The translations under genes were made by a program, and so were the position numbers. From Pseudidiomarina mangrovi (GTDB lineage Bacteria; Pseudomonadota; Gammaproteobacteria; Enterobacterales; Alteromonadaceae): 64,000 bases of DNA. Positions 30,013-39,233 of the stretch are shown piece by piece (position 1 is the first letter of the stretch; every line of letters starts with the position of its first letter). Location: assembly GCF_003999375.1 (NCBI RefSeq), contig NZ_RJLC01000015.1, positions 1-64,000 on the forward strand. Reading direction: 5' to 3'. The notes below the pieces were generated by a model, which saw only the letters and a list, made by a program, of their open reading frames with translations, was not told the DNA's origin and did not search any database.

Positions 30013-31437
30013 ATGTGGAAACTTAGCCTACTTGCTCTGGTGTTATTGCTGATCAGTGCCCCAGCCGCTGCTGCAGCCGGATCACTCGATCTCACCACCT
30101 CAACCGCTGGTATCGTTGCCATCATCATCTTCACCGCAGCCTATTTGCTGGTGATGGGCGAAGAACGTTTGCACATGCGCAAATCGAAGCCGGTACTGGT
30201 CGCCGCCGGTCTGATCTGGATCATCATTGGCTGGACCTATGCCAATAACAACCTACCGGGGCTGGCCGAAGACGCATTTCGCCATAACCTGCTTGAATTC
30301 GCCGAGCTAATGCTATTTTTGCTAGTGGCCATGACCTATATCAATGCCATGGAAGAGCGCCGCCTATTTGATGCGCTGCGAGCCTGGATGGTAAAAAAAG
30401 GCTTTAGCTATCGGCAGTTGTTCTGGTTATCGGGCGGTTTAGCCTTCTTTATCTCACCGGTTGCGGATAACCTGACCACGGCATTATTGATGTGTGCGGT
30501 GATCATGAAGGTGGCCGAAGGCGACAAGAAATTTATCAGTTTAGCCTCTATCGGTATTGTCATCGCCGCCAACGCTGGCGGTGCCTTTAGCCCATTTGGC
30601 GACATCACCACCTTGATGGTGTGGCAAGCTGGCATGGTGACCTTCTCAGAATTCTTCGCGTTGTTTATTCCGTCAGTGATCAATTACCTGGTACCGGCCT
30701 TGGTCATGAGCTTCTTCATTGAAAATAAACAGCCGAGCGCGGTAGAAGAAGAGGTGGAATTAAAACGCGGTGCCTTGCGTATCACCACCTTATTCTTGCT
30801 GACCATTGCCACCGCTGTGGTGGGCCATATGTGGCTGCACCTACCGCCGGTGATGGGCATGATGATGGGCCTGGGCTACTTGCAATTCTTCGGCTACTAC
30901 CTGCGTATGACCTTACCCGGCTCACTGGCACGCAAACGCGCACACGCCGAACGCGCCGGCGATATGAAACGTCTCGAGCGCTTAGGCTCGGTAGTACCTT
31001 TTGATGTATTTAGCCGAGTGCAACGGGCCGAGTGGGATACCCTGTTATTCTTCTACGGCATCGTGATGTGTGTGGGCGGCTTAGGCTTTATGGGCTATTT
31101 GTCGCTGCTATCAGAAACCCTCTACACCGATTGGCACCCAACCTATGCCAACGTGGCCTTGGGGTTAATGTCGGCGGTGATTGATAACATTCCGGTGATG
31201 TTTGCGGTGCTGTCGATGCAGCCTGATATGTCGCACGGTCAATGGTTGCTGATCACGCTAACGGCCGGTACTGGTGGTAGCTTGCTGTCGATTGGCTCGG
31301 CCGCTGGGGTAGCCTTGATGGGGCAAGCGCGCGGCTACTACACCTTTGCTAGCCACCTCAAATGGGCACCGGTGATCTTGCTGGGCTATTTCGCCAGTAT
31401 TGCCGCCCACCTGTGGCTAAACGAGGCGCTGTTCTAA
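30013..31437 (+). CDS. nhaD: Sodium/proton antiporter NhaD
   Basis: Inner-membrane Na+(Li+)/H+ antiporter of the ion-transporter superfamily, common in marine and haloalkaliphilic bacteria. The protein (474 aa) has a signal-like first segment and about a dozen further hydrophobic helices; conserved parts include SPVADNLTTALLM, ANAGGAFSPFGDITTLMVW and SAVIDNIPVMFAVL with the charged residues used for ion exchange. The frame extends 63 bp further upstream, but ATG 30013 follows AGAAGGAC and is preferred. It is convergent with aceK; an 8-bp inverted repeat spans its stop codon (31424-31445). Confidence 0.93.
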   Translation: MWKLSLLALVLLLISAPAAAAAGSLDLTTSTAGIVAIIIFTAAYLLVMGEERLHMRKSKPVLVAAGLIWIIIGWTYANNNLPGLAEDAFRHNLLEFAELMLFLLVAMTYINAMEERRLFDALRAWMVKKGFSYRQLFWLSGGLAFFISPVADNLTTALLMCAVIMKVAEGDKKFISLASIGIVIAANAGGAFSPFGDITTLMVWQAGMVTFSEFFALFIPSVINYLVPALVMSFFIENKQPSAVEEEVELKRGALRITTLFLLTIATAVVGHMWLHLPPVMGMMMGLGYLQFFGYYLRMTLPGSLARKRAHAERAGDMKRLERLGSVVPFDVFSRVQRAEWDTLLFFYGIVMCVGGLGFMGYLSLLSETLYTDWHPTYANVALGLMSAVIDNIPVMFAVLSMQPDMSHGQWLLITLTAGTGGSLLSIGSAAGVALMGQARGYYTFASHLKWAPVILLGYFASIAAHLWLNEALF

Positions 31438-31455
31438 CAGCGCCTGAACATCTGC

Positions 31456-33201
31456 TCAGCTGCGCCTAACAAAGCGCAGCTGCTGCGGATACGGAAACAC
31501 ATCACTCACCTCACCGGCCTGCAGCAATTGTTGCTGAGCACACCAATACTCTGGCGTAGCCAAATCGGCATGATAGCGCATAAATAGTTCGCGGAGTTTC
31601 GGCTGGGCAATGGCATACAACGGTAATTGCGCCGGGAACACATCGTCGGGGCCAACCGCGTACCACGGTTCGTCGGCCAGTTGCTGCTCGTAGGTTTGCG
31701 CTTGCGGTATGGCGCGAAAGTTCATCTCGGTTAAATAGCGCACTTCGTCGTAATCGTAGAACACCACCCGATGATAACGGGTTAAACCAAAGTTTTTCAG
31801 CAGCATGTCGCCGGGGAAAATATTGGCGGCAAGCATGTCCTTAATGGCTTGGCCGTAATCCAGCATCACCGCTTCGGTTTGCTCGGGCGAGGCAATCTCT
31901 AAGAACAAGTTCAGCGGGATCATGCGCCGTTCAACAAACAGCTGCTTGATGATCAGCATGTCGCCATCGTGCACCAAGCTGCTAGCCACGGTGTCTTCTA
32001 GCTCAGCCATCAGCTCTGGCGAGATACGCTCACGCGGAATGGCCACGTTGGCAAATTCATAAGTATCAGCCATGCGCCCAGCGCGGTCGTGCTGCTTGAC
32101 CATGCGATAGCGGTCAATCACGGTTTGCCGACTGAGCGACTTGCCGGCACCAAACTGGTCTTTAATCACTTTAAACACAAACGGGAACGATGGCAGAGTA
32201 AACACCGTCATCACCATGCCCTTAATACCGGCGGCGGCAACCAGTTGGTCGCTACTGGCATGCAAGTGGCTCAAAAAGTCGCGATAAAACTCGGTTTTAC
32301 TCTGCTTGTGCAGGCCAATAGAGGAATACAATTCGGCCAGAGTTTTATGCGGCATCAGCTCTTTTAAAAACCGCACCAAGGCCGAAGGGATCTCGGTATT
32401 GACCATAAAATACGAGCGCGCAAAGCCAAAAATCACGTTCATTTGCTCGCGCTCGGTGATCAGCGCATCCACGTACAAGCAGCCATTGTGGTCGCGCAGT
32501 ATCGGCACAATAAACGGAAACACGCGGTCGGTGCTGACCACCCGACCCACCAAATACGCTGCTTTGTTGCGATAAAATGGTGATTTCAACACATCAATGC
32601 GCAACTGGTAGGGATTTAACCTGCCACTGGCGGTTTGCTCGGCAAAGGCTTGGCGCAGCAGCCGCACATCTTCGGCTAAGTTGGCAAAAGGCGCGCCAAA
32701 GTCGTTGTCGGAGAGCAGCGCCGCCAAGGCCTTTTTCATGCCTTGGGCCACCGGAAAGTAGCTACGCAGCTCGGTTTCTAGCGCCAGCGGCAAGCGTTCG
32801 GTGAGAGTAGACTCAACAAAGATAAAATCGTTATGAAAATAGCGCCGATGGAATAAATTACAGAACACCGAGTTGTAGAAGGTCTCGGCCAGTTCAGCTT
32901 GCGGGTGAAATTGCAGGTAATTTTGATATAGCTGCCGCGCTTCTAGCCAGACCGCTTGGTCTAATGCGCCGTCGGTTAAGCGCTCGAGTTCGGTGGTGGT
33001 TTCCGCCACGCGCTGATCATACAAACTAATGCGTGCCATGGCGGCTTGCTGCCCGGCGCGCCAAGCACCAGCGGCAAAGCGCTCGCGGGCGGCGCTGGTG
33101 ACCTGCTGAAACAACCGGTAGTGGCGGTGAAAGCCTTGTAAGATTTTGCCGGCGTAGGTTGCCGCTAAGTCACCGGCGCTGTTCGAGGCAGTCTCAGCCA
33201 T
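31456..33201 (-). CDS. aceK: Isocitrate dehydrogenase kinase/phosphatase
   Basis: Bifunctional enzyme that phosphorylates isocitrate dehydrogenase to divert carbon into the glyoxylate shunt and removes the phosphate again. At 581 aa it is full length; the ATP-binding segment AAGIKGMVMTVFTLPSFPFV and the catalytic-type DYGQAIKDMLAANIFPGDML with Asp residues are visible. The longer frame up to 33249 is rejected: the ATG at 33201 overlaps the lysR stop by 8 bp (ATGGCTGA), which implies a lysR-aceK transcript. Separation from aceBA by nhaD differs from the enterobacterial aceBAK operon. Confidence 0.94.
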   Translation of the reverse strand: MAETASNSAGDLAATYAGKILQGFHRHYRLFQQVTSAARERFAAGAWRAGQQAAMARISLYDQRVAETTTELERLTDGALDQAVWLEARQLYQNYLQFHPQAELAETFYNSVFCNLFHRRYFHNDFIFVESTLTERLPLALETELRSYFPVAQGMKKALAALLSDNDFGAPFANLAEDVRLLRQAFAEQTASGRLNPYQLRIDVLKSPFYRNKAAYLVGRVVSTDRVFPFIVPILRDHNGCLYVDALITEREQMNVIFGFARSYFMVNTEIPSALVRFLKELMPHKTLAELYSSIGLHKQSKTEFYRDFLSHLHASSDQLVAAAGIKGMVMTVFTLPSFPFVFKVIKDQFGAGKSLSRQTVIDRYRMVKQHDRAGRMADTYEFANVAIPRERISPELMAELEDTVASSLVHDGDMLIIKQLFVERRMIPLNLFLEIASPEQTEAVMLDYGQAIKDMLAANIFPGDMLLKNFGLTRYHRVVFYDYDEVRYLTEMNFRAIPQAQTYEQQLADEPWYAVGPDDVFPAQLPLYAIAQPKLRELFMRYHADLATPEYWCAQQQLLQAGEVSDVFPYPQQLRFVRRS

Positions 33202-34129
33202 GAGTTGCGGTTTCGACCACCAACTGGCGGAACCAGCGATGGCCGGCATCGTGCTGCAACAACGGGCTCCAAATCATGGTCAAATCAATAGCCGGAATGG
33301 CAAAAGGCGGCGCTTTCACCACCAGCTCAGGGTCATCTTGATACAGTAACGCTGCGCGGCTCGGCACCGTGGCCACCAAGCCTTGGCGGGCCAAGTGCAG
33401 CGCCACGTGGTAGTTACGGGTAAATACTTTAATGCGGCGCTTGTGGCCAATGGCGGCGAGGGCTTCATCGACCCAGCCGAGCTTTTGTACATCGTGCGGG
33501 TCCATGCCCACGCCAATACCAAAGCCAGTTTTACTCACCCACACGTGCTCAGCGCGCAGATAGCCGTCTAAGTCATAGTGCTTCAGCAACGGGTTATCGC
33601 GGCTCATCAAACAAGAAAAACCGTCATCCCACAGCTGCTTTTGGTGAAACGACTGCGGCAGCTTGTCAAAGCGGTTAATGGCGATATCCACTTTGCCATT
33701 TTCAACATCGTGAAAGCTGATATCGCTGGGGGTCATAATATCTAAGGTGACATGCGGCGCTTGCTTGCTCAACGCACCCAGCAACTTGGGCATTAGCGTA
33801 GAGGCGGCATAATCGGACGCCATAATACGAAATACGCGGTCGGTGGTGGCGGGATCAAACTCCCGTGCCGGTTGCACCATTTCTTCCACCGCATAGAGAA
33901 TATGCCGCACCGGCTCTTGCATGCTCAAAGCCACTTGGGTGGGCATCATGCCATCGCTAGTGCGCACTAAAATGGGGTCGTTGAGCAGGCTACGTAAACG
34001 CTTCAAACCGTTGCTCATAGCCGGTTGGGTAATATTCAGCTGAGCCGCGGCGCGGGTAACATTGCGCTCGCGTAAAAGCACGTCGAGATAGACCAGTAAG
34101 TTGAGATCGATATCTTTGATGTTATTCAT
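33194..34129 (-). CDS. LysR-family transcriptional regulator
   Basis: A 311-aa LTTR. The N-terminal winged HTH has DLNLLVYLDVLLRERNVTRAA and QPAMSNGLKRLRSLL, and the effector domain follows from about residue 90. The HTH pattern resembles the NodD/LeuO-type branch. It overlaps aceK, so it may control or be co-regulated with the glyoxylate shunt, but the effector is unknown. A terminator-like hairpin ends about 10 bp before its start codon, so its own promoter must lie within or near the hairpin; a perfect TATAAT sits just before the hairpin, but no good -35 box is seen. Confidence 0.87.
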   Translation of the reverse strand: MNNIKDIDLNLLVYLDVLLRERNVTRAAAQLNITQPAMSNGLKRLRSLLNDPILVRTSDGMMPTQVALSMQEPVRHILYAVEEMVQPAREFDPATTDRVFRIMASDYAASTLMPKLLGALSKQAPHVTLDIMTPSDISFHDVENGKVDIAINRFDKLPQSFHQKQLWDDGFSCLMSRDNPLLKHYDLDGYLRAEHVWVSKTGFGIGVGMDPHDVQKLGWVDEALAAIGHKRRIKVFTRNYHVALHLARQGLVATVPSRAALLYQDDPELVVKAPPFAIPAIDLTMIWSPLLQHDAGHRWFRQLVVETATHG

Positions 34130-34139
34130 AGAAAAAATA

Positions 34140-34167
34140 AATCCCGCTATACGAATATAGCGGGATT
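34140..34167 (-). terminator. Terminator after propeller/amidohydrolase gene
   Basis: Perfect 12-bp stem (34140-34151 with 34156-34167) with a 4-nt loop. On the minus strand it is followed by TATTTTTTC, so it stops transcription from the gene ending at 34211. It lies between that gene and lysR. Confidence 0.8.
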
Positions 34168-34210
34168 ATAACGCGCTTTCGGCAAAACGACAGCGTTTAC
34201 TCTTCCCCGT

Positions 34211-37200
34211 CTATTCCTCCCAATGGAAAGCCTTACGCTCGCGTTTCACCGGGAACAGCTCATCCATGGTGTTGGCATCGAACAAGCGGCCATTGACCAT
34301 AGTATGAGTGACGCGGTCGGTCTGGCGAATGTCGGTGAGCGGGTCGCCATCAATGACAATGATATCGGCTAACTTACCGGCTTTCAGTGAACCAATTTGG
34401 TGGTCCAAGCCAAACTCAATGGCCGGGTTGATGGTGGCGGTGGCCAGTGCTTCCAGCGGCGTCATGCCGCCTTGCGCCATCATCCAGATCTCCCAATGCT
34501 GGGCCAAACCTTCACGCTGACCGTGCGCACCCGCCACAACGGTTACGCCCAAATCATTCAAACGCTTGGCAACGCTGGCGTTGTTGAAGTGGTTGTAATG
34601 GTTATGCGGCGCTTTTTCACGGCGCATCGCCTGCCCGACTACCGCTTCTTGCGGCACAAAACGCTGCATTTTCGGGTGCAACCATACGTCGGTTTCGGCG
34701 TACCAGTAGTTCTCACCCCAAATACCACCGTAAGCCACCCCTAGGGTTGGCGTATACGCAGTACCGCTTTGCGAATAGAACTGCTCGACGTCGGCGTAGA
34801 TTTCTGCCACCGGCAAGGAGTGCTCAATGGTAGTGTGACCGTCGGCGATCATGCTGAGATTGTGCTGCATCAACGAGCCACCCTCTGGCACCACCATCAC
34901 GCCCAACTCGCGGCCAGCCTGAATAAACTGCTGACGCTGGTTACGGCGCGGCTGGTTGTAACTCTTCACCGAGAACGCGCCGACTTTGGCTAAGCGCTCA
35001 ATGTGGAACTTGGCGTCATCGAGGTTATCCACGTGAGCGGTGTAGCCTGGGCCATTAGCACCGTACAAGATAGTGCCGGTCGAGAAAGTCCGCGGCGCCA
35101 CGATAGCACCGGCTTTTTGCAGCTCGCTGGCGGCAAAAATCTGCGTGGTATCGTTGGACGGATCGTGAATTGTGGTCACGCCAAAGGCTAAGTTAGCGAA
35201 GCTTTCCCAGTTTTGCTGCGGAATAATCTCCTGCTCGCCTTGGCCGCCGTGGGCATGGCCGTCAAACAAGCCTGGCATCACGGTTTTGCCGGTGGTATCA
35301 ATGACTGTTGCGCCCGCAGGCACCGCTACATCGCCCACCGCGCCCACGGCCACAATGGTATTGCCTTTCACCACCACAGTACCTTGGGCAAATACTTGAT
35401 CGCCTTCCATGGTCAGCACTTGGCCACCAACAAACGCCACGGTTTGCTCATGGTTGTAGGCATCGGCATTAAAGCTGATATCCATACCATTGCTGACGGT
35501 GCTGAACTCACTGGCGTTGGCCGGAATATCAAACAAGCCGGCCACTGAAGTGTGGTACAGCTCTGGCCCAAGCGACCAATACAGCGCTTTGCCATCGGCG
35601 GTCCAAGAAATGCTCTCACCCGCGCGGGCTGACAATTGCTGCACCGGGAATTGCTTATCAGTTGGGCCAATTTTGATCGGCGCGCCGCGCTCTACAAATG
35701 GCGTGACGAATACTTTAAAGCGCTCAGCAAAGGCTAAGTGCTTGCCATCGGGCGATACCCGGAACTCGGTGGCATGCTCAGCTTGATACAAGGTGCGGCG
35801 TTGCTTGGTGGTCAAATCAATGGATTGCAGCGCGCGCATACCATCAAAACTCATCACATAAATGCGGTCATTGCGGTCACCAAACTGCGGCTGAGTACCA
35901 CCGTTGCTGATGAACTGCGGCGCTGATTTGCCGTCGGTGGCAATGTGGTACAAGCCCGGCTCTAAACCATAGCTGCTGTCGGTTAAATAGCCACCGGAGA
36001 ACTTACGATAGACCAAAGTTTTGCCATCAGGGCTAAACACCGGCTCAACAAACTTACCAGTGCCGGTGGGCAACACGGTTTCGCGGCCCGAGCGCAGATC
36101 GCGAATAACGATCTGGCCTTGGCGCTCATCGTTCCAAGTCACATAAGCCAGCTTGCTGCCATCGCGCGAATAGCTTGGGTACAACTCAAAGGCATCGCTG
36201 CGTTTGGTTAAACGCTCTGGCTCACCGTTTGGCAACGGGCGCGTGTACAACTGCCCTAAGGCCTCATACACCACCTGCTTGGCCGATGGCGCTACTTGCA
36301 CCATACGCAGCATTTTCACCTTGAACTGCGGGTCGTCAATGTCTTGCTGGAAGCGCAGCGCAGTTTGAATTTTCTTGGTGGTTTCCACGCTAAACGGGAT
36401 CACCTTGGTGCTGCGGCTGGCTACGTCCAGCTGCATGATTTTGCCGTCGGCCCAGAAAATCATCGATTTGCTGTCGGGGCTCCAATCCATAGTTGGGTAC
36501 ACGCCATGAATAGCCCAGGTTTCTTGCATGTCGCGGTCCAGCTGCGAATACAAACGGGTCTGCTCGCCTGAGGCTAAGTCATACAAAAACAATACGCTGT
36601 TGAAATCTTCGCGCTTGATAAAGGCTAAGTATTTGCCATCCGGTGATGGAGTTGGGCGAATAGCACCGCCAGCGCCGGACAAAATCACGCTGATATCGCC
36701 GGTTTCACGGTCATAGCGCTTAATTTTGTAGATGCCTTCTAGCGAATCTTTGCTGTAGTGAAAGGTTTTGCCTGGGGTGTCATCTTGGGAGAAATAGATA
36801 TAGCGGCCATCTACAGAAAAGGCCGGCTCGCCCAAGTCTTTCTGGTCGTTGGGGCGCTCAGTTAGCATCACCCCAGAGCCACCGTTGCGGTGGTACATCC
36901 ACACTTCGCCGGCACCCAGTGAACGCTGCGCGGTGAAATGCTTACGCGCCACTAAGTAGTCACTATCTGGGCTCCAAGCTGGGCTGTTGAGCAAGCGGAA
37001 AGTCTCTTTGGTGACCGCGCGCGGCTCGCTGCCATCGGCGTTCATCACCCAAATATTGTCGCCGCCATCGGCATCGGAGGTAAAGGCAATGTACTTGCCA
37101 TTGGGCGAATACACCGGCTGCATGTGCCAAGCAATACCGCCAATCAACAGTTCAGCATCGCCGCCGCTAGCTGGAATACGGTAAATATCACCGAGCAAAT

Positions 37201-37387
37201 CAAACACAATGAATTTGCCATCTGGGCTCATGTCCAGATTCATCCAGGTGCCTTCGGTGGTTTTAATGCTGATGTCTTTGAATTCGCCTTGCGGATTATT
37301 CACATCCCAAGCGCTATCAGTTTGGGCTTGCACGGAGAATGATAAAGCGACGCTGACCGCAATGGCCAGCGCAGATAATGTCTTCAT
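34211..37387 (-). CDS. Exported beta-propeller/amidohydrolase fusion protein
   Basis: A 1058-aa periplasmic protein. Signal peptide about 1-21 (SVQAQT). Residues about 30-620 hold repeated TolB/WD40-like (PD40) blades, seen as many copies of SPDGKYIAF or FSPDGKTL. Residues about 650-1040 form an amidohydrolase domain with DGHAHGG (HxH), KSYNQPRR, EGGSL, TTIEHSLP and ADIIVIDGDPL. This layout resembles a Tricorn-like sensor or filter domain joined to an imidazolonepropionase-like hydrolase, common in marine gammaproteobacteria and assumed to act on peptides or other amides. A usual metal-binding Asp is shifted to AGAHGQREG, where Asp is absent, so activity needs testing. Confidence 0.82.
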   Translation of the reverse strand: MKTLSALAIAVSVALSFSVQAQTDSAWDVNNPQGEFKDISIKTTEGTWMNLDMSPDGKFIVFDLLGDIYRIPASGGDAELLIGGIAWHMQPVYSPNGKYIAFTSDADGGDNIWVMNADGSEPRAVTKETFRLLNSPAWSPDSDYLVARKHFTAQRSLGAGEVWMYHRNGGSGVMLTERPNDQKDLGEPAFSVDGRYIYFSQDDTPGKTFHYSKDSLEGIYKIKRYDRETGDISVILSGAGGAIRPTPSPDGKYLAFIKREDFNSVLFLYDLASGEQTRLYSQLDRDMQETWAIHGVYPTMDWSPDSKSMIFWADGKIMQLDVASRSTKVIPFSVETTKKIQTALRFQQDIDDPQFKVKMLRMVQVAPSAKQVVYEALGQLYTRPLPNGEPERLTKRSDAFELYPSYSRDGSKLAYVTWNDERQGQIVIRDLRSGRETVLPTGTGKFVEPVFSPDGKTLVYRKFSGGYLTDSSYGLEPGLYHIATDGKSAPQFISNGGTQPQFGDRNDRIYVMSFDGMRALQSIDLTTKQRRTLYQAEHATEFRVSPDGKHLAFAERFKVFVTPFVERGAPIKIGPTDKQFPVQQLSARAGESISWTADGKALYWSLGPELYHTSVAGLFDIPANASEFSTVSNGMDISFNADAYNHEQTVAFVGGQVLTMEGDQVFAQGTVVVKGNTIVAVGAVGDVAVPAGATVIDTTGKTVMPGLFDGHAHGGQGEQEIIPQQNWESFANLAFGVTTIHDPSNDTTQIFAASELQKAGAIVAPRTFSTGTILYGANGPGYTAHVDNLDDAKFHIERLAKVGAFSVKSYNQPRRNQRQQFIQAGRELGVMVVPEGGSLMQHNLSMIADGHTTIEHSLPVAEIYADVEQFYSQSGTAYTPTLGVAYGGIWGENYWYAETDVWLHPKMQRFVPQEAVVGQAMRREKAPHNHYNHFNNASVAKRLNDLGVTVVAGAHGQREGLAQHWEIWMMAQGGMTPLEALATATINPAIEFGLDHQIGSLKAGKLADIIVIDGDPLTDIRQTDRVTHTMVNGRLFDANTMDELFPVKRERKAFHWEE

Positions 37388-37405
37388 AACGGAACCTTTC
37401 GTTTT

Positions 37406-37567
37406 TTATTTTTTAGCAATGACCCATACCGCATGCACGATGCCGGGAATGTATCCCAAAATGGTAAGAACGATATTTATCCAAAAATGTTTGGTCACAC
37501 CCACTTGCAGAAATACACCTAATGGGGGCAGTAAAATGGCAATCAAAATTCGAATAAAATCGTTCAT
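37406..37567 (-). CDS. Pmp3/YqaE-family small membrane protein
   Basis: A 53-aa protein with two transmembrane helices and the family pattern LLPPLGVFLQVG...HFWINIVLTILGYIPGIVHAVWVI. Members help cation homeostasis and stress tolerance in yeast and plants, while bacterial roles are less clear. The frame extends further upstream into the neighbouring gene, but the ATG at 37567 has AGGACGAG before it. It lies 19 nt past the S10 peptidase stop and 18 nt before the propeller gene's start, so all three may be co-transcribed. Confidence 0.88.
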   Translation of the reverse strand: MNDFIRILIAILLPPLGVFLQVGVTKHFWINIVLTILGYIPGIVHAVWVIAKK

Positions 37568-37586
37568 GAGTCTCGTCCTGTTGTCG

Positions 37587-39119
37587 TTAGTATTTAGCGG
37601 GTTCGCCACTAGCAGGAATAGTCTCTTTAATGAATTCGCGCAAGTCTTCGTTGCTCAAACGCAGATCTTCATTACGCAGATACATCATGTGACCGCTGCG
37701 GTAGCCTTTAAAGCTCAGGCGGTCGGCCATTTTGCCGCTCGGATCAATGTGCCACATGTTGTACTTGGCATCGAAATAGTTGGTAGCGCCATCGTAGTAG
37801 CCTGACTGAATCAACACGTTCAGGTACGGGTTTTGCGCCATGGCCTGACGCAAGTTGGCGCCGGTGTTGTCGTTGTTGCGATCCCACGGATGCACCGGGC
37901 CAAACATGTTGTATTTGAGGTCGGTTTTGTAACCTAGCTCTTCACGCAGGTAATAGTTGATAGCCGGCGTGAACGAATGCAACCACGAGGTCAGCTCGGA
38001 GTTGTAATCAGGGCGCTCACCCACGTCTTTTTCATCCAGGCCCAAATAACGCGAGTCTAAACGGCCGACGGTTTGGCCACGGTCACGCAGCAACTCTTTC
38101 CAGAAATACTGGGTGCTGACATCTAGGTTAGAACGCAGCACTTCGGTGACTTTCAAGCCCGAGTACTTGGCCACTTGCTCAGCAATGCGTTGCTTGTCGG
38201 CAGCGCTTAACATCGCGCCTTTGGCGAGTGCTGGCAGGTATTCATCCAGGGTGAAACGCTCCACTTCGGGCAATAATTCCAGCAAGTCTTTGCTTTGCAG
38301 ATCAGCGCTCAGGGCTTTGTGGTACCACGCGGCCGCAGCAAAATACGGCAGGCGGTTGGCGGCTTTGACCGGGCCATCGCGCTCAATACCAATGTCGGTT
38401 GGTGACACTAAGATCACGCCGTTTAAGTACATCCACTGACGGTTTTGTAGCTCTAGTGCCAAGCCCGATACGCGGGTGGTACCGTAGCTTTCGCCAATCA
38501 GATACTTCGGCGAGCGCCAGCGCTCGTTGCGAGTCACAAAGGTGTTGACCCAATCGGCCAGATATTTCACGTCAGCATTGACGCCAAAGAACATCTTCTG
38601 CTGCTCGTCGCGGCTGGGCATTTTGCCATCAGCGCCCGGTAGCACGCGCGAATAGCCGGTATTGACTGGGTTCACAAAGACAATGTCGGCCACATCTAAC
38701 ACCGAGTACGGGTTATCTTTCACCCCGTAAGGCATGATCGGGAAGCCTTCATCATCAACGCGCAGCGACTTCGGCCCAGTGTAGGCAATGTGCATCCACA
38801 CCGAGGCAGAACCAGGGCCACCGTTGAATGAAATCAACAGCGGACGGTTGTGCGGCTCTTTCACTTCAAGGCGCTGATAATAGGTGTAGTGCAACGCGGC
38901 AATGGCATCGCCCGCCTCGTTGAATACTGGCTGGGTGCCGGTGGTAGCGCGGTAGCGGAAGCGCTCGCCATTGATTTGCGCGCGGTGCTCGGTGACGACT
39001 TGCTCTTCAGCGACAATTTTAGCGCTGGGTAGCTCGGCAGCATGAATAGGTGAAGCGGTAAGAAATAACACTGCCAATACGGCTGGCAGCGCAAACGGGT
39101 AGCGGATTTTAGTTAGCAT
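37587..39119 (-). CDS. Exported S10 serine carboxypeptidase
   Basis: A 510-aa alpha/beta-hydrolase peptidase. Signal peptide about 1-29 (SPIHAAE). Oxyanion-hole motif SFNGGPGSASVW, nucleophile Ser in IGESYGTTR, Asp in YDGATNYFDAKYN and His in GYRSGHMMYLR complete the S10 machinery. It would remove C-terminal residues from peptides in the periplasm, complementing the M24 peptidase at 25.5 kb. The ATG at 39119 is preferred over an upstream in-frame start because the signal peptide begins there. Confidence 0.9.
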   Translation of the reverse strand: MLTKIRYPFALPAVLAVLFLTASPIHAAELPSAKIVAEEQVVTEHRAQINGERFRYRATTGTQPVFNEAGDAIAALHYTYYQRLEVKEPHNRPLLISFNGGPGSASVWMHIAYTGPKSLRVDDEGFPIMPYGVKDNPYSVLDVADIVFVNPVNTGYSRVLPGADGKMPSRDEQQKMFFGVNADVKYLADWVNTFVTRNERWRSPKYLIGESYGTTRVSGLALELQNRQWMYLNGVILVSPTDIGIERDGPVKAANRLPYFAAAAWYHKALSADLQSKDLLELLPEVERFTLDEYLPALAKGAMLSAADKQRIAEQVAKYSGLKVTEVLRSNLDVSTQYFWKELLRDRGQTVGRLDSRYLGLDEKDVGERPDYNSELTSWLHSFTPAINYYLREELGYKTDLKYNMFGPVHPWDRNNDNTGANLRQAMAQNPYLNVLIQSGYYDGATNYFDAKYNMWHIDPSGKMADRLSFKGYRSGHMMYLRNEDLRLSNEDLREFIKETIPASGEPAKY

Positions 39120-39233
39120 GATAAACGCCCTGTTGCGAATGGTTGCAGCCATTAAAGGAGCTTTCGGCGCAAAGCTCAAGTAATGATGCGACCAATCGAC
39201 AAAATATCAGGGTTGCGCGCCTGTTGCGGCAGA

